From Fallopia convolvulus (lineage: Eukaryota; Streptophyta; Magnoliopsida; Caryophyllales; Polygonaceae): a stretch of DNA of 64,000 bases. The notes under the pieces were generated by a model. That model was not told the DNA's origin, did not search any database, and was given only the letters and a program-made list of their open reading frames with translations. Both the position numbers and the translations under genes were made by a program. Location of the stretch: NCBI GenBank assembly GCA_964016875.1, contig OZ024721.1, positions 4,965,001-5,029,000 on the forward strand. The letters are read 5' to 3'. How positions within the stretch are numbered: the stretch's first letter is position 1; each line of letters begins with the position of its first letter. Positions 1 to 11,815 of the stretch are shown here, piece by piece.

Positions 1-242
1 TCGAAATACATAATATTCTGTACTATGTAATATGCCTCCGTAATAATATACTTTTTCTCTGCCCGTGGACGTAGGTAACACATTGTTACCGAACCACATA
101 AATCTCTATGTCGATTCTGTTTATTGTTCTCGTTCGATCTCTCGTTACAACATTATTGGTATAAATAAATACATCGTTACTTGGGTTACAAGTTAGGGTA
201 CATGAAAGTTATATAATAGAATATGCTAATACACCCCCGTAG
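1..242. other. Non-coding flank, possible LTR remnant
   Basis: No gene is visible. Read on the minus strand, about 60-120 holds a motif (ATGTGGTTCGGTAAC, then CTACGTCCACGGGC) that I recall from the LTR or leader regions of several plant LTR retrotransposons. It lies where the ARF-GEF pseudogene next door should continue, so a retroelement may have truncated that gene. The family assignment is from memory and unverified. Confidence 0.3.
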
Positions 243-710
243 TTAAGCATTTGGTCTAACCTGGAGGATGCGCATGAGAATGGCCTCTTGGACATGGGTG
301 GCGGTTTTCTCGACCCTACACCCGGTGGTGGCAACGACAATGGCATTCATGGCGTCTTTGGCTCCGGGCGTCTTTTCGTTAAAGATCTCGATTTTAACAA
401 TCTTGAGGATGGCGGCGAGGGCGACCATGGTGCCAACAGCAGGCACCTCATCACTCAAGATGACATCAAGAAAAGGTGACAAGTAGATAGAAGGATCCAT
501 GTTCTTCCAATCTTGTTGAGGGTTGAAGATTAGGGTTCGAAGGGATCGGAGGGATTGTTGGAGGGATATGTCTTAGTAAGGGCTCTCCTCCGCGGGCCCC
601 ACCGAGAGCTCCGTTGCGCCCTTTCGTAGGACCGCTAGGACCGCGCCTATCTCGGTGTTGAGCATGCATGGCACCCCTGCCTCCTTCATTCTCCTCCTTG
701 TGCTACTCAT
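243..710 (-). pseudogene. GNL2: GNOM-like ARF-GEF 5' exon remnant (GNL2 type)
   Basis: The fragment encodes the N-terminal dimerisation/cyclophilin-binding part of a large ARF guanine-nucleotide exchange factor, a family that activates ARF GTPases on Golgi or endosomal membranes. On the minus strand an ATG at 708-710 opens a frame containing CMLNTEIGAVLAVLR, then SLRTLIFNPQQDW, YLSPFLDVILSDEVPA, EIFNEKTPGAKDAM and LMRILQ. These motifs match plant GNL2 in order and spacing. A TAA stop at 573-575 (codons ...SPY-stop-DIS...) breaks the frame. After LMRILQ (about 259) homology stops at CAG-GTTAGA, which looks like a splice donor, and no following exon lies in the remaining 240 bases. The Sec7 domain and about 90% of the usual ~1,400-residue protein are absent. 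It could be the first exon of a gene continuing off the window with an error at the stop, but a decayed fragment is more likely. Confidence 0.68.
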
Positions 711-2739
711 GTTGTATTTGTATCCCTCCTTGTTTTGGCGTTTTGTTTGTTGTGTTCTCTGTTGATGTTTTGATCAATTAAGTGGCATAGATTTGAGTAT
801 TTGAAAGATAGGTTTCCAAGGAAGGGAAGCCATTTATTTTTTCTCTCCCATGGGGAATGTTGGTTTTTCACATTACGTTTAATTGGGGAAAGTTTTGGTT
901 TTGAGTGGATGTGAAATGGAAAACGTGTTGTGCATGGTATTAGAATTGAGGATTCATTTAGGATTTAATGTATGTATATTAGAAAAGTGTTATTACTTGA
1001 TCTCCAACGACATTTGTTGCTAAACAAGAGGACAAACATTCTCGTTGCTGACTTTTTTTCCCCAAATTTTCAATATATTAAATACTTTAATTTTTTTTTG
1101 TGGCTAGGATCATATTTAGCTAGTTTGTTAATTATATATGATTTTGCAACATAAAAGAGGGAAACACAAAATATAAAAAAAGAAAGAAATCCAATAGCAT
1201 ATTTCTAGATGTAGAATTAACATTTAAGATGTTCTTTAGTTGCAACTGCCAACTAGAGATTCCTTCACAAAATGTTGTAATTTTTTATCCCACGGCCTAC
1301 GGGCAAAGCAATGTGTTAAGGGTACATTAAGTTATCAGAATATGTTCCAAGTGATATAAGGAATTGATTTAGAGGTTCCTTTTAATTAGCTATTAATGAT
1401 GTTGGTATAAATAATGCCTTAATTAAGAAACTCTTAAAAATGAATTAGAAAATGTGACCAATTTTGTACCTGGTTAGCAAGAGCAAAATAGGACCAAATT
1501 TAAATCCATGCAACCAAATAACAACTAACTTTACCTATAAAAACAACCAAATTAAAAGAATTTAGGAGATATAAATTACATTTCCGTAAAATTGGATGTC
1601 TAAACTCCAAATCCAAATAATACCCATTCAAACAAAGTTTAAAGAACGAGAAAAGCAAGAATCTCAAAGCAAGGTGAACACAGAGACGTTTGGTGACCCA
1701 TTTCGGGTTAAACCCAACTCTAGGGAGTCTCAGTACGGAATCCACTAAGTTTTTGAAGAAGTTTCAAGATCGGCTACAAGAAAGAGCTAGAAAACACAAA
1801 ACCTATACAAACAAGATACTAGAGAACATAAAAGATGACATAGAAGACAAATAAGAAGAAGTAATGAAGGAGCAATCTCAAATCGGATTTTTTACCCCCA
1901 ATCATGGATTAGAAAAGCTTGAGATAAAGCTTCTAGATCTTCGCCACCATGAATCTCATCGAGTCTTCGATCGTATGACCTCTCTTCGTCGATTGCTCCA
2001 CCACCGGTGCCACAATCCTCTATCTCTCTTTCTCTTCTTCTCTTTCTCTCTCCTTTCTCTCTCAGTGTTTGCAGCAGTGCAAGTGCGAATGAGCTTCCTT
2101 CTCACCAGAGCAAGGTATTTGAGGCTAGGGTTGAAAGGAACTCGCCAAAACGTTGCGTTCCAGCTAAAACGAATCAAGGCTTCAATCTGATGTGAGAATG
2201 GGTCGTCTCCATTTCTTTTGGGCCAAAGCAATCAGGCTTGTTTGAGCCTAATCCATATCGGCTACCTCCGAACAAATAAACCGGGGAAGCCACTTGAATT
2301 TAGTGAAGTCATGATCAAGCTCGGTTCTTACAATCTGAACTCGGTTCATGTTTCCATAAATGTTCCATGTCTTAAGTCATGCTTTTCATGCCACTATCTA
2401 GGTCATAGATATTAGGTTGGGTTTAGCTACAACAATTTCAACCCATTATCCATAACTATAAGACTCATCGATGGCAAAGACCAAAATTAAAAGATTTGCT
2501 TAACGAGAGCATACAACCCAACAGGAAACTGTAATTAAGTACCATAATCACAAACCAAACAGAGTCCTTCGTCTTTACGCTCGGCCAATAGAAGTTCGTC
2601 TCACTAGGCTCGCTACTCCTTCATTGAACCGAAATCGATCACATAGTCTACCAATGCCTATGATTTTATTGTTGTTCAGGGTTTGTAGTGGATGTCAAAC
2701 CCACTAAGATGTATAGTTCACTTGGCCATCCTCTCGATG
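711..2739. other. Intergenic, no supported gene
   Basis: AT-rich DNA with several short open frames (for example 1864-2190) that show no recognisable domain, codon bias or splice structure. Pyrimidine-rich runs around 2020-2070 account for the apparent Ser/Leu/Phe-rich frames. I see no RNA gene or clear repeat. Confidence 0.5.
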
Positions 2740-2835
2740 TGTAACATCCCTAGCCTATTTTGCAACAATGGATATTATTGTCAGTGACCTCGGATTTTTC
2801 CCGCCCAAAGTCACCCAAGATTTTAAATTGTATAA
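2740..2835 (+). repeat. LTR-terminus-like fragment (TGTAACATCCC family)
   Basis: The stretch starts TGTAACATCCCTAGCC and contains GTGACCTCGG and AAAGTCACCCAAG. The same landmarks in the same order and spacing open the 7-kb insertion at 52826. It is therefore a second copy of the 5' end of that repeat family. Downstream similarity fades quickly and I could not find the other end, so this looks like a truncated or diverged copy. Confidence 0.55.
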
Positions 2836-4666
2836 TTAAAGGAGAATGAACTATAAGCTGAATTTTTACTCATTAATAAGAACATTTATTCATTACAATG
2901 GTAGTTGTTTTATAAAGAATGTAGCAGCGGAATATAAAACCATATTATAAAAAAATTGTTAAAAAAATATATTGAAAATACAAGTATATTTCCCAAGACA
3001 GCTCATATGATATATTTAATCTATAAAAACATTTCTAACCTAAATAGATCAGCCATTTTAGGTAAAGAGTATTTCCAAGTTATTGGCCTTCTTATGCAAA
3101 TCAAAACTCTCCATCTCTTAAACTCAAAGGTTGAGAAAATGCACGTGTCATGATAATGTACCCCCATTGTTCATCAAAATAATTAATCCCACATCTCTTA
3201 TATTGAAAGCTACTTGAATATAGATTGTCTTTCTTATTCATGTTCCTAGATTATTATTTGCACAAGATCTCTGGCCGTACTATATAAACATCTGACACTG
3301 GTATGTTGTGATAATGAAAGCTGAATACCACGACACAAGTTAGATATGAGAAGCCAAAAAATTCAGGGCATATGTTACGATCACAATTATCTTTAACTTT
3401 GTATATTCATATATAATGTGTAGGACCAAGCTCAATATATAGTCATAAGTATATTTATTAGGAAAAATAAATTATCAAGTGGTTGAACTAAAGTAAAGGT
3501 TTATTACATTATTGATGAGTGGAACAATGAGGGATGGTGACTTTTTTGTCGATTACTAAATTCATACCGCAATTGTCGTTTGTGTAAAAAAAGGCATATT
3601 CTGAGGATTGATTTTTCAAGTTTTGGTGATGTACCAGAGACTCACATGGAAGTGGAACCACTACTTTTATCCATTACTTTCATTTTTAATTAGTTCATAT
3701 CTAGGGTTGACATTGGGCTAAAATTATTTCGTCCAAAAATATTCAACTTTTTCAATAATAAAATTTGTTAAATTTGAATTTACAATTTAGGGGATAAGAA
3801 CCACAAACTTGATAAATTAAATCAGCGTGTGTCGATCAATTCAAAATAAAATTATTTTGAGATTCATGGCAATAATCTAACATTGAAGGGTTTTTAATAA
3901 TATAATGAAAGGGTTGAGAGGTTTTTTGATAACAAAATACTAAAGGTAGGTGATTTTGCGTTTTTTTTTATAACCTCTCATTATGTGAAAGCTAAATTAA
4001 AGGTGAACTAATATATAAAGTATAATCTATAATTGTTATTCTAAAGTGTGTTTGATAAAAATGCTTTTGATGTAAAATGATGCCGATATGTTGGCTAATA
4101 CGGATTATAAATATAATGAAAAAAAAGGTGAATTATTTTAGTCATACTATGATGCCGACATGTAAATGAACCGAAAAAAAAAAAAACTGTGAACCGACTA
4201 AAGTATCGTGTCATCTAAGGGCAACATGTGAACAGTTCACTATACTTTTCAAAAACAAAAACTACTACACCCTTTTAGGTAGATCGGGTAAAAATGTTCA
4301 CTTCAGTCATAAAATTTTGTCAAGGAATATTTATTATTTTATAAGTTGTACATGATAATTTATTGTAGCTTACGAATTTATTTTTTCAATTTACACTTAT
4401 TATGATTTGTATGTAGTTTTCTTTTATTCATTAATTAAAGATAGAATTTTTCTTTTTGAATTTTTGAATTAATTTTTATTTAGGAATTTTTTTATTTTAT
4501 TTTTGTAAGAGTTTTTAGTTTCTAAAAGAAGGTTTTTTATCCTATGTCCTTAGAAAGATTGTTAAAGATAAAGTGAGTTAATAATAATAAGTATAAGTTT
4601 CCCTCAAAAAAAGTTTTTATTAATTATATATCCAAGATCAAATTGACAATTTTTATTGAACTGATA
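2836..4666. other. Intergenic, no supported gene
   Basis: Strongly AT-rich, with stop codons in all frames. I see no gene, RNA or bounded transposon. Confidence 0.5.
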
Positions 4667-4668
4667 TA

Positions 4669-5062
4669 CTCCCTCCGTGCCATTAAGATTGTCTAAAAGG
4701 ACATAAAACACAAAAATTAAGAAAGTGAAAGAATAGAAAAAATAACCAATTGGGAGGGGAGAGAGGTTGTGATAGTGATTGTGATAGTGATGGGTAAAGA
4801 AGAGTAGAAAGAGAAAAATAACCAATTGGGAGGGGAGAGAGGTTGTGATAGTGATGGGTAAAGAAGAGTAGAAAGAGAAAGAGAAAGGAAATGACTAAAA
4901 GGGTATTGGGATAAGTTTTTGATTGGATAGTGTAGGTAAAAGTAAGATTGGATAGGGGTAGTATTGTAAGAAAAATTTGATATAAAAGAAAAATTAAAAA
5001 GGTGGACAAACTTTTTGGGATGTCCAAAGAAGAATACTGGACAAACTTTATGAGACGGGGAG
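4669..5062. mobile_element. Stowaway-type MITE
   Basis: The left end CTCCCTCCGTGCCATTAAG and the right end, whose reverse complement is CTCCCCGTCTCATAAAG, form terminal inverted repeats of the plant Stowaway (Tc1/mariner) type. The element is flanked by TA on both sides (4667-4668 and 5063-5064), the family's target duplication. It is 394 bp with no coding capacity. Part of the interior is a tandem duplication. Confidence 0.85.
4741..4880. repeat. 76-bp tandem duplication inside the Stowaway MITE
   Basis: The block beginning ATAACCAATTGGGAGGGG recurs with an offset of 76 bases. The first copy has an extra GTGATAGTGATT internal repeat. It lies wholly inside the MITE. Confidence 0.8.
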
Positions 5063-5320
5063 TAGATTTGAAGATCTCTTAAGAAAAGGAAAACGCTAAT
5101 CGTGTTTAGACGTGTCCAATCATAAAAGCATTAGCATACACTATCATCAAACGATTGGAGGTCATTGTAAAAGATGGACATCTAATGTTAACTGGACCAC
5201 GTTCAAGCTCAAATATCAAAAGAAGAAGAAGAAAGAGTCGTCGTGTTCACGTTCATTCACATGTGTGAGATTTAACGCGTTTATTACTCGTTTACTCCAT
5301 AATAAAATTCCGGAGAATTA

Positions 5321-5416
5321 TGGTACGTTTAGATGACATGCATATTATAAAGTAAAATTTTACTTGCGTTACTATAATATGAATTTAATATTATAATATG
5401 TCATCCAAACACACCT
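5321..5416. mobile_element. Short PIF/Tourist-like MITE
   Basis: A 96-bp element. The left end TGGTACGTTTAGATGACAT pairs with the reverse complement of the right end, AGGTGTGTTTGGATGACAT. It is flanked by TTA at 5318-5320 and 5417-5419, the PIF/Harbinger target duplication. No coding capacity. Confidence 0.7.
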
Positions 5417-5487
5417 TTAATGGTGATTTGTAGTCTATTTTTAGGCTAAAATGAAAATTAAAACTAAAGTGATCATATATTAAAATA

Positions 5488-5590
5488 GATTTTTTTGTCC
5501 GTAAGAGGTAATAAAGGAGCAAGGATTAAAACTCGTGACCTAATAATTCCAAACGCGGTCATCGTCTACTAGATAAACCAGTGAGGCTTA
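5488..5590 (-). mobile_element. tRNA-derived SINE fragment
   Basis: On the minus strand an A-box-like stretch (CACTGGTTTATCTAGTAG) is followed about 30 bases later by a B-box-like GGTCACGAGTTTTAATCC. This is the internal polymerase III promoter layout of plant SINEs. I could not define the 3' tail or a target duplication, so the borders are approximate. Confidence 0.5.
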
Positions 5591-6324
5591 ATGACTATAT
5601 ATTTTTAAATATATTTTCATAGACATTACTAATAATAATATAATTATATATATAGCATCTATTTTCTTTTTGGTAAAAGAAGGGGCACGAGATGGTGTAA
5701 AATTTACTCTAATTATTTTACTTTTAAATAAGGCTATCATTATAATTTGATGGTGTCAAATTTAATTAAAAATTTTAAACACATTTTTTATTCAATACTT
5801 TTTCTGATCAATTTTATAAGTCGTTTTAGAACTTAAATTTTGATGAACTTTTTGTCATTTTATGTTTCCTAGGTAATCGATAATGAGTGAGGTGTGAAAA
5901 GTGTATTGGAAATTGCTTTTATTGACTAAAAGTTTTCACTTATTGATTAAAAAGGGTGGTGAATAATTAATTAGGAGTAAAATTGAGAAAAAAATATAAT
6001 ATTTTAAATTTAAGTGATGACTTTTTTAAAAAAGTGTAATAAAAGCTAAAATGGCTTTTATTTTATCGATGAGAAGGAATAATACATTGTGAATAATACA
6101 ATCTCCCTGTTCATTTTGTAGGAAAAAATTGGGTAAAACTTGTAGAGTTTAATATAGAGTATATGTACGGACAAAAATTTAAATTTAAATTTAACAAATA
6201 ACGTAAAAGAGCAATAGAATTAGCATCAACATTACATTCTTGATGCACATATTTTATTCCGACTCTCAAAGTATTATAGATTCACCAAGAGTGTCGATCA
6301 TTACCATTTTAATCTGCCATAAGC
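5591..6324. other. Intergenic, no supported gene
   Basis: AT-rich DNA with no gene or bounded repeat that I can support. Confidence 0.5.
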
Positions 6325-6327
6325 TTA

Positions 6328-6422
6328 GGATCTGTTTGATTACCATTGAAAATCGTATTAAATTTTACATTATACTACAAAATGGTGCATTTTCATTTTT
6401 CAATGGTGATTCAAATAGGCCC
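6328..6422. mobile_element. Short PIF/Tourist-like MITE
   Basis: A 95-bp element with inverted ends: GGATCTGTTTGATTACCATTG on the left, and the right end reads GGGCCTATTTGAATCACCATT in reverse complement. Perfect TTA duplications flank it at 6325-6327 and 6423-6425. The ends resemble those of the 5321-5416 element but are not the same family. Confidence 0.75.
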
Positions 6423-6448
6423 TTAATCGACTCCTACTAAAGCATTAA

Positions 6449-6480
6449 CTAGTTGAAGTCCCGTGATATTCACGGGATAA
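6449..6480 (-). mobile_element. Helitron 3' terminus (hairpin plus CTAG)
   Basis: On the minus strand a perfect 7-bp stem (CCCGTGA/TCACGGG, loop of three, 6460-6476) is followed seven bases later by CTAG at 6449-6452 and then T. That is the hallmark 3' end of a Helitron. The 5' end should lie to the right, but I could not locate a convincing TC terminus in the AT-rich DNA up to 7418. Confidence 0.65.
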
Positions 6481-7418
6481 TTTTATTAAAAAACTATACA
6501 ATTATACGATATTAATTTAAAATACTAAATATATTTATATAATATCATAATAAATTATGCAATAGACAAATTATTTTTTTAGATTGTACTCCATATTTTA
6601 ATTGAATATATTTTTAAATATTTTTCCATTAATTGTGAAGATCTTGTTCAAATTTAGATTGAAATTATTAAAATATTGATTTTTCTTTTTATTGAATATT
6701 TTTAAATAATATTTTCTTATTTTTTTAGACATTAATATGTATAAAATACTTGGTTTTTTTTATAAAGATAATAATAATTAGGATAGGTAACCGACTATAA
6801 ATCATAATATAATTTATTAAAATATTTTTGTAAAGTTAATTTATTAAAATTATACATTAGGGTTCTTATCTTTTACTCTATAATAATAAGAATGTTTGTA
6901 AATATGAAAAATACAATATAAAGATCAGTATAGAAAAGAACATTGTCCTTGATTTAAGATATAAAATATAGAGAACATTATCTATGTATTATTTTGAATT
7001 TTATTAATTTAAATTAAAATTCGATTTTTTTTTACATTTACATATAATCATAGTCATCAACATAGAATTATATCTTTTTCTCAAAATAAAAATATATCAA
7101 AACAACAAAATTTATTTTTTAAAATTATATCATTATATAGATATAAATTTTATACTTGAAGCTCAAGCCTTGTTAAGAGATAAAAAAAATATATAAGACC
7201 CTAAATCTTGTTAAGAGATAAAAATATTAAATTAATATGAAAAATATCATCTCATAGGAATTTATGTATATAAAAATTATATAAATATGTTATCTATTGT
7301 ATTAAACTAATATATAATCCATAGATAGAAAATTATATACATAAAAAATTATATAAACATGTTATCTATTTAGTATATGTAGCAAGAATACTATAAGTTG
7401 TTACAAAATTTATTAAAT
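6481..7418. other. Very AT-rich non-coding DNA, probable Helitron interior
   Basis: No gene is visible. It may be the body of the Helitron ending at 6449. A local duplication of the motif TTGTTAAGAGATAAAA occurs near 7172 and 7208. Confidence 0.4.
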
Positions 7419-7419
7419 A

Positions 7420-8521
7420 CTAGTTGTACCCGTCGTACCCTGTACGACTACGAATCTACGATTCGATATTTTATAGACATTATAAATAGGATATTTATAA
7501 ATAAAAATATAATATAAACTTTAATAAAATCAATTTTATTACGTGTAGAATTTTATAATTTTTTTAATCAATATAAATGGTTAAATTTAATGTTGAGATT
7601 GAAGATATATTATTAAGATAAAATAATTACATTTCTCTTTTTCCTTGAAGATATTTCATAGATATGTAATTAAAAAAAAAAGACAAAATATGAATAAAAA
7701 ATATATATTCAAATATGGAAGAAATAAGAATTTAAAAAATAATAGTTAACTTAATATATAAGATATAATAAAATATGAAAGATAAAGATATTTAATTATA
7801 TTAATATTTAAATTTTAATTAATTTAATTTAAGATGAGACCAAATTCATTTTGTGGTTCAATAAAGTAAAAAATAGACAAGATTGAATATATATTATTCA
7901 TATTTTATTACTTTCCATGTACGTAAATTTAGATATTATCAAATATTTCAATATTTCTATTAAATATTTTATTATCTATTTTTAGTAACTTTAAACATTA
8001 TAAATATTTATCATTAATTTTTAATTATAAATCATTTTGTGGTTCAATAAAGTAAAAAATAGACAAGATTGAATATAATATTATTCATATTTTATTACTT
8101 TCCATGTACGTAAATTTAGAGATTATCAAATATTTCAATATTTCTATTAAATATTTTATTATCTATTTTTAGTAACTTTAAACATTATAAATATTTATCA
8201 TTAATTTTTAATTATAAAAGAAAATCAATATATATCTATAAATAAATTCGTCAATCAAAAGATATATGCTAAAAGATTTATATTTATTTTAAAATATTTA
8301 AAATATTTTATCTTTAATTTTAAATGCTTGTATAAGGAAGCTTTCAAAAGATATTTTTATACTAAATAGATATTTGTTTGATGTTAGAGATAAATTTAAA
8401 TAGTTAAAAATAATTTCATAGAAAGAAGTTATAATAATAGAAATAAAAAAATTAAATATTAGGTGGGGTCAGAATCGTTCTGGTGGCTCGAAAAGGTATA
8501 GTTTTAATATATAGTTATAGA
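7420..8521 (-). mobile_element. Non-autonomous Helitron, 1.1 kb
   Basis: The 5' end on the minus strand is TCTATAACTATATATTAAA (8521 downward), preceded by A. The 3' end has a perfect 7-bp hairpin (GTCGTAC/GTACGAC, 7432-7448), eight spacer bases and CTAG (7420-7423), followed by T. This fits insertion between A and T with no duplication. There is no Rep/helicase coding. The right part, with AGAATCGTTCTGGTGGCTCG, recurs near 44580 and 45433, so this is a family with other copies in the window. Confidence 0.82.
7846..8217. repeat. Two tandem 186-bp units inside the Helitron
   Basis: The block starting TCATTTTGTGGTTCAATAAA repeats almost identically with a 186-base offset (7846-8031 and 8032-8217). 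The copies differ at only a few positions, so the duplication is recent. Confidence 0.88.
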
Positions 8522-8951
8522 TAATTTCATATTAATTTATTTAAAAATGTCACGTGGCGTAAATTTTACAACAAACTTGAATTCGGCTTTATAGTATATT
8601 AGGGTAGATTTCGTGGATACTTATTGAATTTTGTAAGAATGTCCAAGTCTAAACATTTCAAAATTTCGAATCACATTATTGGCAGTTGGCACCCTCATCA
8701 ATGTGATTGGAAATTGCTTTTCTCTGGGGCAAATTTCATGCCTTTTCAAGGCGTAACGCTCACTCACATACTATAGTAGGCCCATACATTTGCCACGTGG
8801 CAATTCTGCAGGTGGATCCCACCAGGGATACCGGGAGGTTCCTGCTCGCCACGTTCAGACCCTGTAATTACCAATTTTACAGCTTTTTTTTCAAAATTCA
8901 ATGTAATTATTAAAAAATTGAATAAAATATAATAACTTTGGATTATAAATA
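8522..8951 (+). promoter_or_regulatory. Annexin promoter with G-box and TATA box
   Basis: A palindromic G-box/ABRE core GCCACGTGGC lies at 8792-8801, and TATAAATA at 8944-8951 is about 100 bases before the annexin ATG. G-boxes of this form are bound by bZIP and bHLH factors and often mediate abscisic acid or stress responses, which would suit an annexin. The TATA placement predicts a transcription start near 8975-8985 and a leader of about 70 bases. The regulatory reading is inference. Confidence 0.6.
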
Positions 8952-9049
8952 CAGGAGAGTGGGTGAAGGTCTATTCAGTACAAGGCGCTTCACATTATTT
9001 CTCTAGATATTTCATCTTCAGATTTTGGAAAGAAAGAAGGAGAGCGAAA

Positions 9050-11435
9050 ATGGCGACCTTGAACGCTCCTCACAGCTGCGATCCGATCGCCGATGCTCAA
9101 GCCCTCAGGGAGGCCTGTGAAGGTCAGTTTGATCTTCTCTGATCATCTCTGTCTTTCGTTAGTCAAAATGTTTTTGTCAATTCGTCTGTTGATCGATTAT
9201 GAATGAGATGGATCTTGAGAGGTTTTTGTTGTTTGTACGATCGATGTGTGTTTTTTGACTTATTTTTCGTTTGGATTTGTTTGATTGATTTGAAATTGTT
9301 GCGGAAAAATGCAGGATGGGGAACTAACGAGAAGGGGATAATTGAGATCATCGGACACAGAACTTCGCCTCAGTTGAAGCTGATCAAGGACGCCTATTAC
9401 CAGCAACATGGCGAGGATCTGATCAAGCGTTTCGAGAAGGAACTTACCGGAGATTTTGAGGTCTCTTAATCGTACTCCCTTTACTTCTTTTTTTATTATA
9501 TAAACATTTAAGTAATTGATAGTGCGTTCTTTACTTTATTTACTTGCTAATGTTCTTTGCTTATGACATGAGGGATTATTTTTAAGGTGGAGATGAAAAA
9601 TGCTTACTGAAATCAGATCTAATCATGTAAATCAAATTAGTTAGGTTTGGATGATGTTTTTGTTTCCCGATTTTTCTCCGATCTAAAATGCCCTTTAAAA
9701 TAATCAACAAATGTTTTGCTTAAGAATTGATCATATGTTTTGCTCATTTGTACATGTGTCATTGACTCAGTTTAAACTAAAAAAAAAAATAAGTATAAGA
9801 GGGCATGTGGATGCTAAACAATAGGAAGAAACTTTCCTAACTCTTAAGTGACCCTTCAAATTTTCAAATATCACTTTGTGAACCACATAAACTATAAACA
9901 AGTATAGCTCTTCGACAGAATTAGAGTAGAACAAAATAGTCAACGTAATACCTAAAATGATCCACACCAGATCTATATTAAAGCCAAAGGGTGTTGTCCT
10001 AGGGCTCACCTTTTGACATCCTGATCTGAACTTTTTTTGTTGTAGTGGTTACTGGTTAGATCAAATCAGCTTAAAGTAATGCCAACCTGTAGCTGGACCA
10101 TTGTGACTAATGCCCCTACTAGATTAGCTTTTAACAACTTTAGCAAAGTTTTAATCACCCTAAAAAAACTGAGTAAAATTTATCAACTCTTACATTCATG
10201 TTTTACTAAATGTGTGCTGCACTATATGATGATCACAGAAAGCTGTATACCGATGGATGCACGAACCCTTTGACAGGGAGGCAATCTTAGCTAACTACGC
10301 TCTCAAGAAAGGCGACTACAAGGCTATCGTTGAGCTGGCTTGCATCCCTAACTCCGAGGAGCTCTTGGGATTGAGGAGGGCGTATCAGGCTCGATACAAG
10401 CACAGCTTGGAGGAAGACGTCGCTTCCCACACAACCGGTGACATTCGCAGGGCAAGTTCTTTCTGCCTCTCTAATAAAATTAACTTAATTCGGGATTTCG
10501 CTAATAAAAAGACCCTAACAAATTTGGTTTGAATGTTTTTGCAGCTCTTGCTTCTTCTAGTGAGTGCTTACAGGTACGAGACTAAGGAAACTGAGGCTAA
10601 GCTTGCTGAGGCTGAGGCTGAGATTCTCAACAAGGCCATCAAGGACAAGCAGTACAACAGCGACGAGATTCTAAGGATCATTGCTACAAGGAGCAAGGCA
10701 CAGCTTGTTGCTACATTCTTCCGTTACAAAGACGTTTATGGAGATTCCATTGCTAAGGTAAACACACCATTCTGAAAAAGGGTTTGATCATTTTAGTTTA
10801 TTATGTTTTTGACAGCTCTAACATGAACAAATCTGCACTTTCAGCTATAGTTTAGTTATGGGTGTGTTTGGATTGGCAAAATAACTTCTTGAAGTTGGAA
10901 AAAATTGCATAAACATGGTTTTGGAAGGGAAAAAAACAATTAGGTACTAGCTGAAATGGGAGTTGAAATGAAACCTTCCATTTTAAAGGTTTTGAACTAG
11001 TTCTTATTATAAACTAGAAGATGGCATGGGGAAATAGAAATTGATTACTAGTTGTGATGTCCAAACGCCCTCTTCTCTGTAATTTGGTTTGAGAATTTCT
11101 ATTGAGAGTGTTTTGTTTTGTGGCTGCTTTTTGATCAGCATCTGGCTGTACACCACGACAACGAGTACACAGTGCTTTTGGAGACAGCAGTCGAGTCCAT
11201 CCGGGCCCCACACGAGTACCTCGAGAGCGTCTTGAGGGACGGGCTTCTGAAGAAGGGCAATGATGAGGATGCTGTTACCAGGGTTATAGTGACAAGAGCT
11301 GAAAGGGATTTGGCACAGATTAAGGACATTTACTACCAGCGTAATAGTGTGACTCTCGAGCAAGCTGTGTCTAAGGAGCTCCATGGAGACTACGAACGCT
11401 TCATTCTTGCTCTGCTCGGCGCTGAAGGTCATTAA
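9050..11435 (+). CDS. Annexin, five exons, 313 residues
   Basis: Annexins are cytosolic proteins that bind acidic phospholipid membranes in a calcium-dependent way; plant ones act in stress, secretion and ion transport. Exons are 9050-9122, 9315-9460, 10239-10451, 10545-10757 and 11139-11435, and the lengths join in frame to 313 residues, normal for plant annexins. Four annexin repeats are visible. The first has the type-II calcium motif G25-W-G-T28 followed by NEKGIIEI. The second starts at KAVYRWMHEPFDREAIL. The third contains YNSDEILRIIATRSKAQL. The fourth contains NDEDAVTRVIVTRAERDL, where the usual GxGT is replaced by KGND. The ATG at 9050 follows a TATA box and leader and starts the typical MATL. 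Intron 3 begins with GC, not GT. A MITE lies in intron 4. The 3' end has AATAAGAT soon after the stop. By memory it resembles the annexin D3 group, unverified. Confidence 0.95.
10860..11070. mobile_element. Tourist-like MITE in annexin intron 4
   Basis: The left end GGGTGTGTTTGGATTGGCAA and the right end, reverse complement GGGCGTTTGGACATCACAAC, have PIF/Tourist-type inverted termini about 210 bp apart. It lies wholly within intron 4 and has no coding. I could not see a clean three-base target duplication, so the borders may be off by a few bases. Confidence 0.5.
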
Positions 11436-11815
11436 GGAAAGTCTCTTGCTCTTGAATAAGATGAACTTGTTTCTGTTTTGGCTTTATGATGCGTGCTATT
11501 AAGAAAAGTCTCAGTGAGATGAGCTTGAGCTTTTGGACTTTGGATGGAGTATGGTGTTTATGCATGTTTTGAGGAAGTGGGTTGTAATAAGTTTGTGTGT
11601 GCTTGCTTGCATTGTCTTTGGACGATGTAAAATAGTATTTTCATGAGAGTTCTGTTGAATCCATTATCTTCTTAATTTATTGTTGAGTTCATGAGGTTTC
11701 TGTTCGACCTGTCATTAGCTTGAACCCTTTTTTCTTGTTTGACATTTTCTATTACCATTATGAACCATCTTTTGAAAAGTTGAGTTGTTCTCATCAAATG
11801 CTATCATTACAAACT

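Noticed and set aside
1864..2190. 108-codon plus-strand open frame near the left end
   Set aside because: Serine/leucine-rich translation of a pyrimidine run, with no domain, splice sites or conserved motif; a competing frame of similar length lies on the other strand.
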